Assembly: GCA_964006375.1 (NCBI GenBank)
Contig: OZ023268.1
Span: 84,951,835-85,015,834 of the forward strand
Length of the DNA stretch: 64,000 bases
Direction of reading: 5' to 3'
From: Tillus elongatus
Lineage: Eukaryota > Arthropoda > Insecta > Coleoptera > Cleridae
Under the pieces are notes generated by a model that was not told the DNA's origin, did no database searches, and saw only the letters and a list, made by a program, of their open reading frames with translations. The translations under genes and the position numbers were made by a program. Below are positions 35,521-45,040 of this stretch, one piece after another (position 1 is the first letter of the stretch; every line of letters begins with the position of its first letter).

Positions 35521-36490
35521 TTATGTTTGGGATGATTTGAAAATTGCACAGAACACTGTTATTCCTATCAACGAATTGATTTCGTCATTTGTTGTGTCCT
35601 TGTAGTAGTGGCTATCAAGCTTTTGATTTGTGTAACGGACATTTTTGGTTATCATTTCATCCGTGAAAAACAGCCTCCAAATTTGTTCTGGTGTAGCCTT
35701 ACTTCTAAGTAGAGTAGGGCCCTGCAGTTTCCTCAACCTTACTCTGAGTATGTTCCGAGCAGCAGCTTGTGTGGAACTTTGTACAGGTCTCAAATTCCAT
35801 GTGAAACAGTTCTTTTTACCACTGAAAGTGACAGGTGCCTGTTCATCTCACTCTCAGAGGATTCGTTCTCTTCCGAACTAATGATGTTGGCTCGTCTTCC
35901 ATGGAACCTTCGCCTAATTCGCACTGTACTTCGTTCGTCAGATGACTCCTTCTATAAGGTTGTGCTGGAGTGGGCTCACAGACTAGGGAAGGTGGTTCGT
36001 AGTCTTCATCTGAATTATCGTTTCTTTTGAAAATAGTAACTTCTTCAGGCTCAGCATATGAGTCATCTGAGTCACACTCCTCGTCCGAAGCGTCAAGCTG
36101 AGTGGCTCTTGTCAGTGCGAAATTCATAAACTTTACAATACGTTGCGAGATTTGAAAAGGTATTTCTCTATCAAAAAAAATAATAATAAACATTTAGAAC
36201 GAATTTCCAAAAAAACAAAGAACTAACAAATCCACATTTCATACAGAGTATCAGGTCCACCAGTCATTTTGACCCTGTAGGCCTACCGGTCATTTTGACA
36301 GTGTATGGATTCAAGTGTATAGAAACAGGCCTACCAGTCATTTCGACCACTATACTTTTATAAAATTACAACTTACTGGCAAACAACAGAGAACTGGTGA
36401 AATTCTGATGCACTCTCACTCACGTTTATGAACTAACTGAGGATGTGTGAGCCACCGGTCATAATTACAGTAGGCCGGTTAGAGGGTTAA
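35521..36490 (-). pseudogene. piggyBac-like element, 5' half
   Basis: At 36487-36490 is TTAA, followed on the - strand by CCCTCTAACCGGCC, the expected piggyBac end at its TTAA target. Subterminal repeats ccggtcattttgac occur at about 36265-36345. The - strand then encodes an acidic N-terminus (DASDEECDSDDSYAEPEE) and, after a frame change, TPEQIWRLFFTDEMI and NDEINSLIGITVFCAIFKSS, the start of the piggyBac transposase domain. The sequence stops before any catalytic Asp, so the copy is 3'-truncated and inactive. Confidence 0.8.
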
Positions 36491-36589
36491 CCTAAACTCT
36501 AAAGCGTAATCATTCATACCTACATCCGGAATACTATTTACTATGATTCTAATATAGTCTACAAATTATTAAATTGATTAGCTATTACT

Positions 36590-37123
36590 TTTTGATTATT
36601 CAATCTACCTTCCCCAAATTCTATTTCTTTTCTGCCTTTCCTGAAATTATTGTTCATGGTCCTCCACATTTGCTTCGGATCATGTTTACTTTCATCAACC
36701 ATTCATGAAAATGGTTTACTTTTTACTGCCTGATCATTGTTACAACTTGTTTTTTCTGCTTCTTATAAGTTTCCCAGTCCCCAGTCCTTGTATAAGCTGT
36801 CACATATTTTCATCGGTACAATTATTTCTGTAGTTATGAATCCTTTATATTTATTTGACATTTTTATTCCCCTTTGGTGACATTTCATCAACTATAGCTA
36901 AAAAGTTTTTATAAAAACCATATCATATTTTTCATCGATATCATTTAGGCGATAATTATAGTGTAAATTGTCCATTTTCTGTCTAAGCAAGTCAATATTA
37001 TTAAGTCTCAATCTTTTAACTACAAACTGGCTGTTATTTACACGATAACACAAAAAGCCTACTTTAATAAGTAAATGGTTATTAAAAACATTCATTTTCA
37101 CTTCCGTAGTGATAGAGATATGA
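36590..37123 (-). pseudogene. Host LINE, part after the insertion
   Basis: On the - strand this continues the endonuclease-bearing LINE from 39349. The first codons after the 13-bp repeat read NHISITTEVKMN, and a 67-codon open piece follows at 36898-37101. Then comes the linker before RT, with text like SKHDPKQMWRTMNNNF. It stops near 36590, just before the piggyBac TTAA. Removal of the 37137-39335 insertion leaves the frame open across the junction. Confidence 0.65.
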
Positions 37124-37217
37124 TTGGCTACAACTAGGTTAGGTTAGGTTAGGTTTTAATGTGAGTGGGCCATACCGGTCGCTCCACCGCGACCATAAGG
37201 TCTATTGTGGCTCACGC

Positions 37218-38251
37218 CTAATGGTTATATTTCGCCCAACAAAGCCAGCCTCCTGCAGAGGTCGAAAATCTTTGTGGGCGAAAGTTGATCCTGATCTTCC
37301 AGAGCAAGCTTTGTCTTGCCAAAGAGCAGGTATCTAGTCCTGTCCGCCGCCGGACAGGAACACAGTATGTGCTCTGCTGTCTCGTTACTCTCCATACATA
37401 GCCGGCATTCTGTTTCCTGACCGACTCCAATTCGGTGCATGTGGTGACGCAAGCGGCAGTGTCCTGTATACAGGCAGACTAGAGTACTCAGTTGTTGTCT
37501 GTTTAGCTCTAGAAGTTTTTTAGCCCTTGACTTAGACAGGACATTTATGAAGACGCCTTAGAGTGAGCTAATCCTGGCATATTTTGCCGTTGCTAGATTG
37601 TCATTCTTTCTGTCCAGGTCTTTAAGGTGGGTTTTGCTGTGCATGATGTTATCCCCAGCACGGGTTCTGGTCCGATAAAGTCCCTCTGGGCACCACTCCT
37701 GGCAAGCGTGTCGGCCGCAACATTGCCATCATGACCCGAGTGACCCGGTATCCAGACCAGCGACACCTCATTGCAGCTGCCCAGTTCGTTAAGGGCGGAT
37801 TTACAACTCCATACCGTTTTTGAATTGCAACGGTAGGAACCAAGAGCCTTTATTGCAGCTTGGCTATCTGTATATATCTTTATCGATTTGTGTGTGCACT
37901 GGTTTTCTCTACTTTCCCCTCGACTACTTTCATCTCGATGGCATACACTTCTGCCTGGTGTATGGTTGCGTACTTGCCGAGGCTAGTTGATAGTCTAGCA
38001 TCGGTGTTGCCCCCATATGCGCCGGCTCCTACTCCCATATTGGTTTTGGAGCCGTCAGCATACCAGCAGAGATCGGCTCTCAATAGGGTCGTTTGATTTC
38101 GTTCCCAGTCCTCCCTTTCCGGGAGGACGGTCTTGAAGGACAGATCTCTACTGATCTTTGTAGGCATCAAGTCTGAGACCATTCCCAGAATCCCATGACC
38201 CTCAATGTCAGCGAGGAGTCCGGACCCTCCCAGACTGACTTCCTTCGGCAT
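37218..38251 (-). pseudogene. LOA-like ORF2 remnant: RNase H and CCHC end
   Basis: The - strand reads RADLCWYADGSKTNMGVGAG (first RNase H Asp), HQAEVYAIEM (Glu) and, after one frameshift near 37880, IKIYTDSQAAIKAL (Asp), WIPGHSGHDGN and AADTLA (last Asp region). Near the 3' end it has CRLCMESNETAEHILCSC, a CX2C...HX3-4C knuckle. In the intact family this region follows an RT domain, but here it joins ORF1 directly at about 38260. RNase H would degrade the RNA strand of the cDNA hybrid. The frameshift and the missing RT mean it cannot act alone. Confidence 0.82.
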
Positions 38252-38268
38252 GCTGTCAGGCGTTTGTT

Positions 38269-39000
38269 TTAGTCTGTACGTTGTCCAACTACTCCCTCCA
38301 GCCAGCGCGAGCTGGCTTCGTCCTCACAAGTAATAAGGAGCCAGCCAAGCCGATTTGCACAGCCCCGGAACCTTATACTTGGCTCTTCATCTGAACTGCA
38401 CTGCACAGCCTTCAAGATAGACCCTTGCAGAAGCAGTAGTTGTTCATTATTCAGTGAGGAGGAGGGATATTCAGAGTGGATAATGCCCACTTTCACCCCT
38501 CCACTCACCTCACTGAACGTCTTCCTGGCAGCACCCTCTCGGGGCCTTTTTGCCCCCTGTTGTGGTGTGCTGCCGTCCGACCGGAGTCGCTTTCCGCTGA
38601 TGGCACCCTCAGTAGCAGCATCAGACACCTCGGGTCGTTTTATCGTACCCTCAGAGCCCTCAACCTCCACCCGAGCACGGCGGGACCCGACTTCCGCTAG
38701 TATCTGACTCAAGGCGGTTGAATATGGCACACCCGCCTTGAGCAGACGACTAAGCTGTCTCCTTGCGGTTGTTGTTTTTTCCTCCGTGCGGCGCACGGGA
38801 GACTTTAGGAGCTCCCGCTTCCCATCGGAGGACAGAGATTTGGAGGATAGGGAGAGGATGACCCCCGTCCCCCCCATTATCGGTTTTGCGGTAAGAGAGG
38901 GGACAACCCCCATGGGTTCTCCAGATGTCTGGAGATCGAGAGTATTATTACCCATCTCGTTTGGGTCTGTGTCTGTCGTGTCCATGTTCTGATCCCACAA
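38269..39000 (-). CDS. LOA-like ORF1 (gag-like, DUF4780-type)
   Basis: An open frame of 243 codons, uninterrupted. The N-terminal two-thirds is basic and Ser/Gly-rich (KRPREGAARK). The C-terminal part reads VKVGIIHSEYPSSSLNNEQL, then SIRFRGCANRLGWLLITCED and SRWLEGVVG. This is the pattern I associate with the DUF4780 domain found in ORF1 of LOA-group LINEs (from memory). Such proteins are thought to bind element RNA. In full ORF1s a zinc-knuckle region can follow. It is absent here because the deletion joint lies just past the last residue. It starts at 39000, the first Met after a 335-bp leader. Whether it is translated is unknown. Confidence 0.7.
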   Translation of the reverse strand: MWDQNMDTTDTDPNEMGNNTLDLQTSGEPMGVVPSLTAKPIMGGTGVILSLSSKSLSSDGKRELLKSPVRRTEEKTTTARRQLSRLLKAGVPYSTALSQILAEVGSRRARVEVEGSEGTIKRPEVSDAATEGAISGKRLRSDGSTPQQGAKRPREGAARKTFSEVSGGVKVGIIHSEYPSSSLNNEQLLLLQGSILKAVQCSSDEEPSIRFRGCANRLGWLLITCEDEASSRWLEGVVGQRTD

Positions 39001-39348
39001 GCAGCTGGGGAAAATTGTGTTTAACCTCCATGGAAGAGCTCCGCATCCATGGAGAGACCTTTATACACAGGGAGGTCGCCCGGTTTCCCTGCGGAGGATT
39101 ACGTTAGGGGCAGAATTACCAAAGTGCCAATGCCCGGCCATATCGGCCAAAAGCATCATCGCTTCGGCACCAACCCGCCAATGACCTTGCTATGTGTTTT
39201 TTATAGAGGTCTCTCCTCGCAATGCCGGCCGGTTATGGCAAGCATTCCTGGCCCTCCTAAGACATTACTAGATAGGGTTACGGTATTACATCCCTCCTCC
39301 TTTCTCAGCTGGCTTGGGACCATCCATGGCGGAGTTTGGCTACAACTA

Positions 39349-39560
39349 ACTCAATTAACGATTTTCCTCCATTTATTGAGAAGTGAGTGAATTCGGGTAC
39401 ATACTGTTCTAGTCCATAACTATTCAAGCATTTCCTAAGTCTATTTGAGTATGTGTATCTTGTATTTAAATAAATATTAAAGTCTCTCATTACTATCAAT
39501 GAACCTATGTTATTTTCAATGAAATCATCACACCACTTCTCAAAACAAATTTAAGAAATT
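39349..39560 (-). pseudogene. Host LINE endonuclease fragment
   Basis: The - strand reads IVMRDFNIYLNTRYTYSNRL, the GDFN motif of LINE apurinic-type endonuclease with Gly changed to Arg. SYGLEQYVPEFTHFS and GGKSLIELVVA follow. At that codon the sequence enters the 13-bp repeat and the inserted LINE. 5' of 39560 I see no more of it. Confidence 0.65.
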
Positions 39561-40023
39561 TTGCTTCTAAACTACTCAACAACTACTACTACTACTATAG
39601 GAGAGTGATATACACAGTCTAATCTGTATTTTACACCTCCTATATCTAATACAAAAAAACCAATAATTTTTTTCTAAAACATACTTTGCTATTTCTTTAA
39701 ACTGCATCTGCTCTTACTGCAGTCCTCCAGAAGCTCTGCTCGAGGGATCTACAGCTACCGTTAAGTAGACACATCCCGTCAAACCACAGTGAACTCGCAT
39801 GGCTCACTTAGTGTGCAGTGTTTCTGGCATGTGCTTTTTACCCTCTCGCAAAATAAGAAATAACTAAATGTTCGCAGAAATTTACCTTAATAATAATATA
39901 ATTACTCATGTACACTAACTCCATGGTCACTGATATTTTCTGTTAAATGTGTTTTAGTTAACACATAATTGCTGGCTAGATTGTTACAATGAAATGTTTT
40001 ATTTCATCAAAATGAGCCACTAC
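39561..40023. other. No gene
   Basis: AT-rich sequence with a short (CTA)n run at 39583-39598. I see no coding signal. Confidence 0.4.
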
Positions 40024-40241
40024 TAGAGACCCATGTTTTTCTCCAACCGAACTATGCATGAACTCGAGCAAATATGTTGCTTAGAACTTCGAATCTCTGA
40101 AATAGTATGTCTAAGGTTCATATTCGAACCTCTTAAAAATTCCAAATTGAACATCGAACTAACCAAAATTCTCAATGTTCATATATCATTTCGTTAAGTA
40201 CAAAATTTAGGTATATTGTAGCATATAATATTTGGTATGTA

Positions 40242-40329
<88 letters not shown>

Positions 40330-41031
40330 TTTATGCAAAAAGCAACGGTTCGACTAAATTTGCAGATTGAAAATGCCTTTGCTGATGTTAGTTGTGAAGA
40401 TAGGTCGACATTGAATCAAAAACACAAAAAGGTACATTGAAAACTTTTTTAGATTTCTACATCTATAGTTAAGCTCAATTATATATCATTTTTGTCATTC
40501 GGTGTCTAGGCATTTTTAACAGTCTTAAATTGAATTTTTAACTGTGTATTGATTGAGAATATTTAATTTTGTTTTGGGTCATTGTGTAATAAAGCATGTT
40601 TAATCTAGTATTTCCGGAAGGCATCTGCAAATATCGTCATAAATTCTGAAAAATTAAATCACCCATGGCTTTTGAACTTTGCTATCATAATGTTGTAACC
40701 AAAGAAAACATTGTGATGCGGGATATATTAAAAAATCAAATCTGTAATTGTTAAATGACCATCAGGTCTCAATGTGTCTTACCAACTGTCAACAATACGC
40801 ATTAGTGAAATCTCAAAATGCGCTACAGACTCATTGGGGCCGATAGTTTAGAGTGCCGTTACTTCGCTACCTTTGGCAGCTTTCAATGCCTGTAATGTTC
40901 AATTTTAAAGTATTTTTGAACAACAAACTTCAAACTATTTTTGAGAATTACGTATTTCTAACTACTTTAACATCACCGCGGAGTACTGTTTTTCAAAGCA
41001 AACGATCGGTTTGAAGGTTCGCAGACCTCTA
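40024..41031. mobile_element. hAT-type nonautonomous element, copy 3
   Basis: Bounded by tagagacccatg and ttcgcagacctcta. Flanking octamers gccactac (40016-40023) and cccactac (41032-41039) match at 7 of 8 positions, supporting an 8-bp hAT target duplication. Contains an 84-bp (TA)n run at 40244-40327. The interior supplies the uninterrupted reference for the site where the DD41D element entered copy 1. Confidence 0.7.
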
Positions 41032-41373
41032 CCCACTACGCTTTAAAGAAAAATTACCTCTTGCACTCTGCTCTTGACTAATGACTTTGAAGACAGCATG
41101 TCAAATACTTTTTCTAGATATCAAGGAAAATCAACATTCAATTTCTCAATTAATACCCTGTATCTCTTTTAATTTTGACTGAGGTAGGTTTGACTCAATC
41201 ATAATATTTTGATGCCAAGAATCTACTGCTACCTGTGTACCATTACTTTTTGACCACTATATATTCCAAGTTAACAAAATGCATCAGGAAATAAACAAGA
41301 TCATGTATTATGAGCAGAGGGGTTCGATTATTTTAAATATAATAAATAAAAATATGTAAAATCTTAAATAGTT
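41032..41373. other. Intergenic, no feature
   Basis: AT-rich sequence downstream of the zinc-finger gene. Confidence 0.4.
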
Positions 41374-41379
41374 TTTATT
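41374..41379 (-). terminator. Polyadenylation signal of the zinc-finger gene
   Basis: AATAAA on the - strand (tttatt on +), about 165 bp past the stop codon, a normal distance. Confidence 0.5.
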
Positions 41380-41540
41380 TTGTTAGCAGCACAAAAGGTT
41401 AAATGACTATTATAATTTAGAGCATATACAAAATGTTAAATTATAACCTACTTATGTTTCTTTAAAATAAACAGACTTGCATTAACTTTTCTCACAAAAC
41501 ACTTTCATTATGAAAGAATACAAACATATAATTCTATAAT

Positions 41541-43676
41541 TTATAAACATGTATATTCTGTAGCACCTTGATCCAAGGAACTGTAATCAACGTCAACACG
41601 TTCAATGTTTTGTGGAACAGACTCAAAATTCATACGATCTGGAAACACACCTGGCTCAATTCCATTAACAGTTTCTGCAAGAGGTAGATCTAATGGTAAT
41701 GACAATTCAGATTCTTTTTTTATTTTCTTAGTTGGCAAATCAGAGCCCACTTCACTTTCAGTTGTCTCTAACAAAAGAACTTTAGGCTCTAACATAGCAG
41801 ACATAACATCAATGCCATCTTTCTCCAGTTTAGGTAGTTTATCTTCAACTTTAACGTTATCAGCGTCACTTGACATATCATTGTTAGAAAAGATTTCATT
41901 ACTGATTTCATCTTCTTCTTCAATAATAGACTGACTTTCAGTTGATCCAGTTTTTTTCTGTGAAGCATGCCATCTTAAGTGACTGTGCAAAGCAACCCTA
42001 GCCTGAAATGATGAATTGCAAAACTTACATTTAAATGGTGTGTCCACCATATGTATAGCAAGATGCTTGTCTAGTTTTACCCTACGCAAACAAGTGACGT
42101 TACATATATGACACTTAAATTGACGGGCATGATTTCTTCTATGTTTTTTAAGTAATACTGCATTTAAGAATTCCTTACCACAATCAGGACATTTGTTAGC
42201 ATTACCATCACTTGTATGCTGTAATGCTTTGTGAGATCTACAGTAACTCTCTATCTGGAAACGTTTGCCACAGATGTCACATGCAAAAGGCCGAAGTTCC
42301 ACTTGCTTCTCGTAGTCTTTATGGGTGATAACATGCTTACCAAAATCCACCTTATTAAAGAAAACCTTATCACACATGAAACAGTTTAATGCCTTATGTG
42401 TTACCTTTATGTGCTCTAAGAGATCTCGTCTTGTATTGAAACTATCAGTGCAATGATCACAAGGAAACTGCTTGTCAACCCTCTGAGATTTAGGTAAGTG
42501 TGTTTTCATATGCCTGCTCAAACTGCTTTTTCTTTTGAAAAGTTCATCACAAAGAGTGCATTTGATCAATTTGACAGGTTGGTGCATTAGACGTACATGA
42601 AGTTTCAGGTAAGGTTTACAAGCAAATACTTTTCCACAATGATCACACATAAAGCTCTCGTTACGATGCTTGTACTGCTGATGGTTTGACAATGTCTTGG
42701 CAGTTTTACATATAATACCACACTCGCCACATTGATGAATTTCATCGGGGTCGCCACCTTCTTCATTTATTCTTGCCAGTTTCTCAGCATGTTCTATGTT
42801 TTCTTCAGGTGTTTTGTTATGTTTTGTGGACAGATGAGTGGTAAGGCTTTGGCTAAGTTTGCAAAGAATACCACAGAAAGAGCATTTAAAGTTAGCAACT
42901 GCTTCTAAATCATCTATCAGTTCATCTTTAACTTTGTTTTCTGGTTTCTTATCTGTAAGAGATGTGAATTGTTTGTGTTTTTGCCATAAGTGATTTGTGA
43001 GACCTTTGCTGGTTTTACAAACTGTTCCACACAGTGAGCATGTGCATTTAGCAATCCTTGATGGATCAGTCATCTCCTCTCTAATTCGCTGTTCTACAAA
43101 TGCTTTATCTACTTCCATTATTTCTAATGGCATGCCTTTATGCTTATCTCTGACGTGATTTTGAATGTAGCACTTTCTGGTGAATACCTTTCTACAGTAA
43201 ATGCAGGCGAATCTCTTGTCTTCATGCATCTCCATATGTCTTTCTAGATATTTGACTTTCTTGCTACAGATGGTACATCGCACTGGTTTAATTGCTTCTC
43301 TGTGGACATCCATATGTTTATCAAGATGTTTCACCTTTTTACCACATACCGAACATTCCACAGGCTCTCCGCCTTCATGGGATTCCAGATGTTTCTCCAG
43401 GTACTTAACTGTTTTGCCGCAGATGTTGCATTCCTCATACCTTGCTTCATGATGTTTAGCGGGAGTTATTTTAGGCCGCAGTATTGTGGCTAGAAATGGA
43501 TACTTTTGATTGTTCAATATATCCAAATCTTCGATGTCATCTTCCTCATCCCCTAATGGTTCCTCTTTGATTTTGTCTAAAGTGGTCTCTTCAAACTCTA
43601 TGTCACCATTTTCATTGGGGTCTGTAACTTCTTGCTTGATTTTCATTAAGTCATTTAGAACAGTACTTACATCCAT
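41541..43676 (-). CDS. C2H2 zinc-finger protein, 711 aa, single exon
   Basis: Intact 711-codon frame. The start Met at 43676 follows an in-frame stop 15 nt upstream. An acidic N-terminus (residues 1-75) precedes about 15 C2H2 fingers in residues 80-580. The first three (starting CNIC, CSVC, CTIC) are short, C-X2-C-X9-H-X3-H, and follow one another closely. The rest have the normal X12 spacing, many with long H-X4-H. A Ser/Glu-rich tail follows. Four sites fit the SUMO motif psi-K-x-E (IKQE, IKEE, VKVE, IKKE). The likely role is nuclear, sequence-specific DNA binding. Linkers are mostly not TGEKP, so it is not a classic KRAB-type array. No ZAD domain is seen at the N-terminus. I cannot assign an orthologue. 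Confidence 0.9.
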   Translation of the reverse strand: MDVSTVLNDLMKIKQEVTDPNENGDIEFEETTLDKIKEEPLGDEEDDIEDLDILNNQKYPFLATILRPKITPAKHHEARYEECNICGKTVKYLEKHLESHEGGEPVECSVCGKKVKHLDKHMDVHREAIKPVRCTICSKKVKYLERHMEMHEDKRFACIYCRKVFTRKCYIQNHVRDKHKGMPLEIMEVDKAFVEQRIREEMTDPSRIAKCTCSLCGTVCKTSKGLTNHLWQKHKQFTSLTDKKPENKVKDELIDDLEAVANFKCSFCGILCKLSQSLTTHLSTKHNKTPEENIEHAEKLARINEEGGDPDEIHQCGECGIICKTAKTLSNHQQYKHRNESFMCDHCGKVFACKPYLKLHVRLMHQPVKLIKCTLCDELFKRKSSLSRHMKTHLPKSQRVDKQFPCDHCTDSFNTRRDLLEHIKVTHKALNCFMCDKVFFNKVDFGKHVITHKDYEKQVELRPFACDICGKRFQIESYCRSHKALQHTSDGNANKCPDCGKEFLNAVLLKKHRRNHARQFKCHICNVTCLRRVKLDKHLAIHMVDTPFKCKFCNSSFQARVALHSHLRWHASQKKTGSTESQSIIEEEDEISNEIFSNNDMSSDADNVKVEDKLPKLEKDGIDVMSAMLEPKVLLLETTESEVGSDLPTKKIKKESELSLPLDLPLAETVNGIEPGVFPDRMNFESVPQNIERVDVDYSSLDQGATEYTCL

Positions 43677-43745
43677 TTCTATGTCTTTTTATTTTCAATT
43701 TAGTTCACTGTCCCAATAATTTAGTAAATGTCAGATTACTTGGGT

Positions 43746-43776
43746 GCAGATCGATCTGATCACAAAATCGATCTGC
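43746..43776. promoter_or_regulatory. Inverted repeat upstream of the zinc-finger gene
   Basis: GCAGATCGAT and ATCGATCTGC are perfect 10-bp arms separated by 11 bp, about 70-100 bp upstream of the start codon on the - strand. Each arm holds ATCGAT, the centre of insect DRE-type promoter motifs. Function is inferred only. Confidence 0.4.
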
Positions 43777-43779
43777 AAT

Positions 43780-44570
43780 ATGTTACAACTTTCTGATTTT
43801 ACACATTTTGAGGCATGAAAACTTACATCCCTTCTTGTATAAGCCATAATTGAATTAACGGACAGCTTCTTTTGTGACACATAACATCATTATTATAACA
43901 AACACAATTCTTAATTCTTGCCCTTGCAAATATAAAATGAATAATAAATAAATAATGCTACAATTGACAGTTGACAGTGACACTAATGACATGCAGGGCT
44001 TGCTCAAATAAATAAAATAAAACACAAATTTTGTTTTAGGATTGACTGTCAATTGCTATCTTCTTCTTTTCAAATACTTGTAGCAAATCTGTTATTTCTG
44101 GTGAACCAGCTACATATTTGCAGTAATTACGGAAGGCTTATATCAATATATTAAAGACTATTATAGGGTTCTCTTTATTAAACGGAGTCGAAAGCAGTTT
44201 ATCAGTATCCTTTTCTATCAGTCAACCACTGAAAGTAGACCATCGCTATCATCACAAGTTCAAAACTATACCTACTACCTACTTTATAAACGCTGAGTGA
44301 AAAAATCGTCCGATAAGCTTTTTTATTGTAAGTTTCAAACACATCTCATACAATGCTTAAAGCTGCATCCGGGATATTGTTATTAGCAACTAAACGATAA
44401 ACTAGTATATAATTATGTTGTTGTCGTTATCTCTATAAATTAAGTACATTATCGCGATTAGTGTTCACTATAGAAATCAGAGTAAAAATGTAAATAGTTA
44501 TCAAGTTATTACAACTATATTAGATCTTGGAGATTTATCTATTTTAGAAAGTCCAATACTTTAAAAAGTC
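43780..44570. other. No gene
   Basis: AT-rich sequence upstream of the zinc-finger gene. I see no exon-like signal. Confidence 0.4.
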
Positions 44571-45040
44571 TGGACGCAGCAAGTGCGTTATGATCGCGAA
44601 TTTTCTTTAAAACGTTTTTAATAGCGAATGTCTTTCTTTGATGAAAGCAGGCATCAAACTTGGTTGCCCATATAGTAGAAACAATGTACCATATTTCATC
44701 GAAATAACTTTATTGTTTGAAAATATATAAACATATTTCAAAAGTCTGGATGCAGCAAATGTGTTATGGAAATGAATTTCCATAAAAATGTTTTTAATAG
44801 CAAATGCGAGCAGGCATCAATCTGATTACCGGTATAGCCTATGTAGTAGAAACAATGTACTATATTTTATCAAAATTACTTATGGTTTGAACATATACAA
44901 AAAATTTCCAAAAATAAACTTTAATGTTGGTTTCCTAACCAACAAAGCTTACGTTAATAGCAAATTGAGTTATTGAAATTTGAAGGATTTAATGAAAATT
45001 CGCTACCAAAACGCACTTACTGCGTCCATATTTTTTTAGT
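44571..45040. mobile_element. Small inverted-ended element (GCAGCAAGTGCG type)
   Basis: Left end tctggacgcagcaagtgcgt and right end acgcacttactgcgtccata are inverted, with inner gaattttc tracts also inverted. A second direct copy of the left end is at 44743. The same terminus closes the (TA)n-cored elements at 24744, 53125 and 58796. Confidence 0.5.

Larger units (their letters stand above)
37137..39335 (-). mobile_element. Internally deleted LOA-like LINE with 13-bp TSD
   Basis: A 2.2-kb element on the - strand, with its 5' end at 39335 and 3' end at 37137. It keeps ORF1 and the RNase H and CCHC end of ORF2 but lacks endonuclease and RT. The direct repeat ttggctacaacta is perfect at 37124-37136 and 39336-39348. 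The 3' tail on the - strand is (AACCT)n, about four units (37137-37155 on +), instead of poly(A). Confidence 0.88.

Noticed and set aside
38476..38707. Two + strand 74-codon frames
   Set aside because: They are antisense shadows of LINE ORF1.
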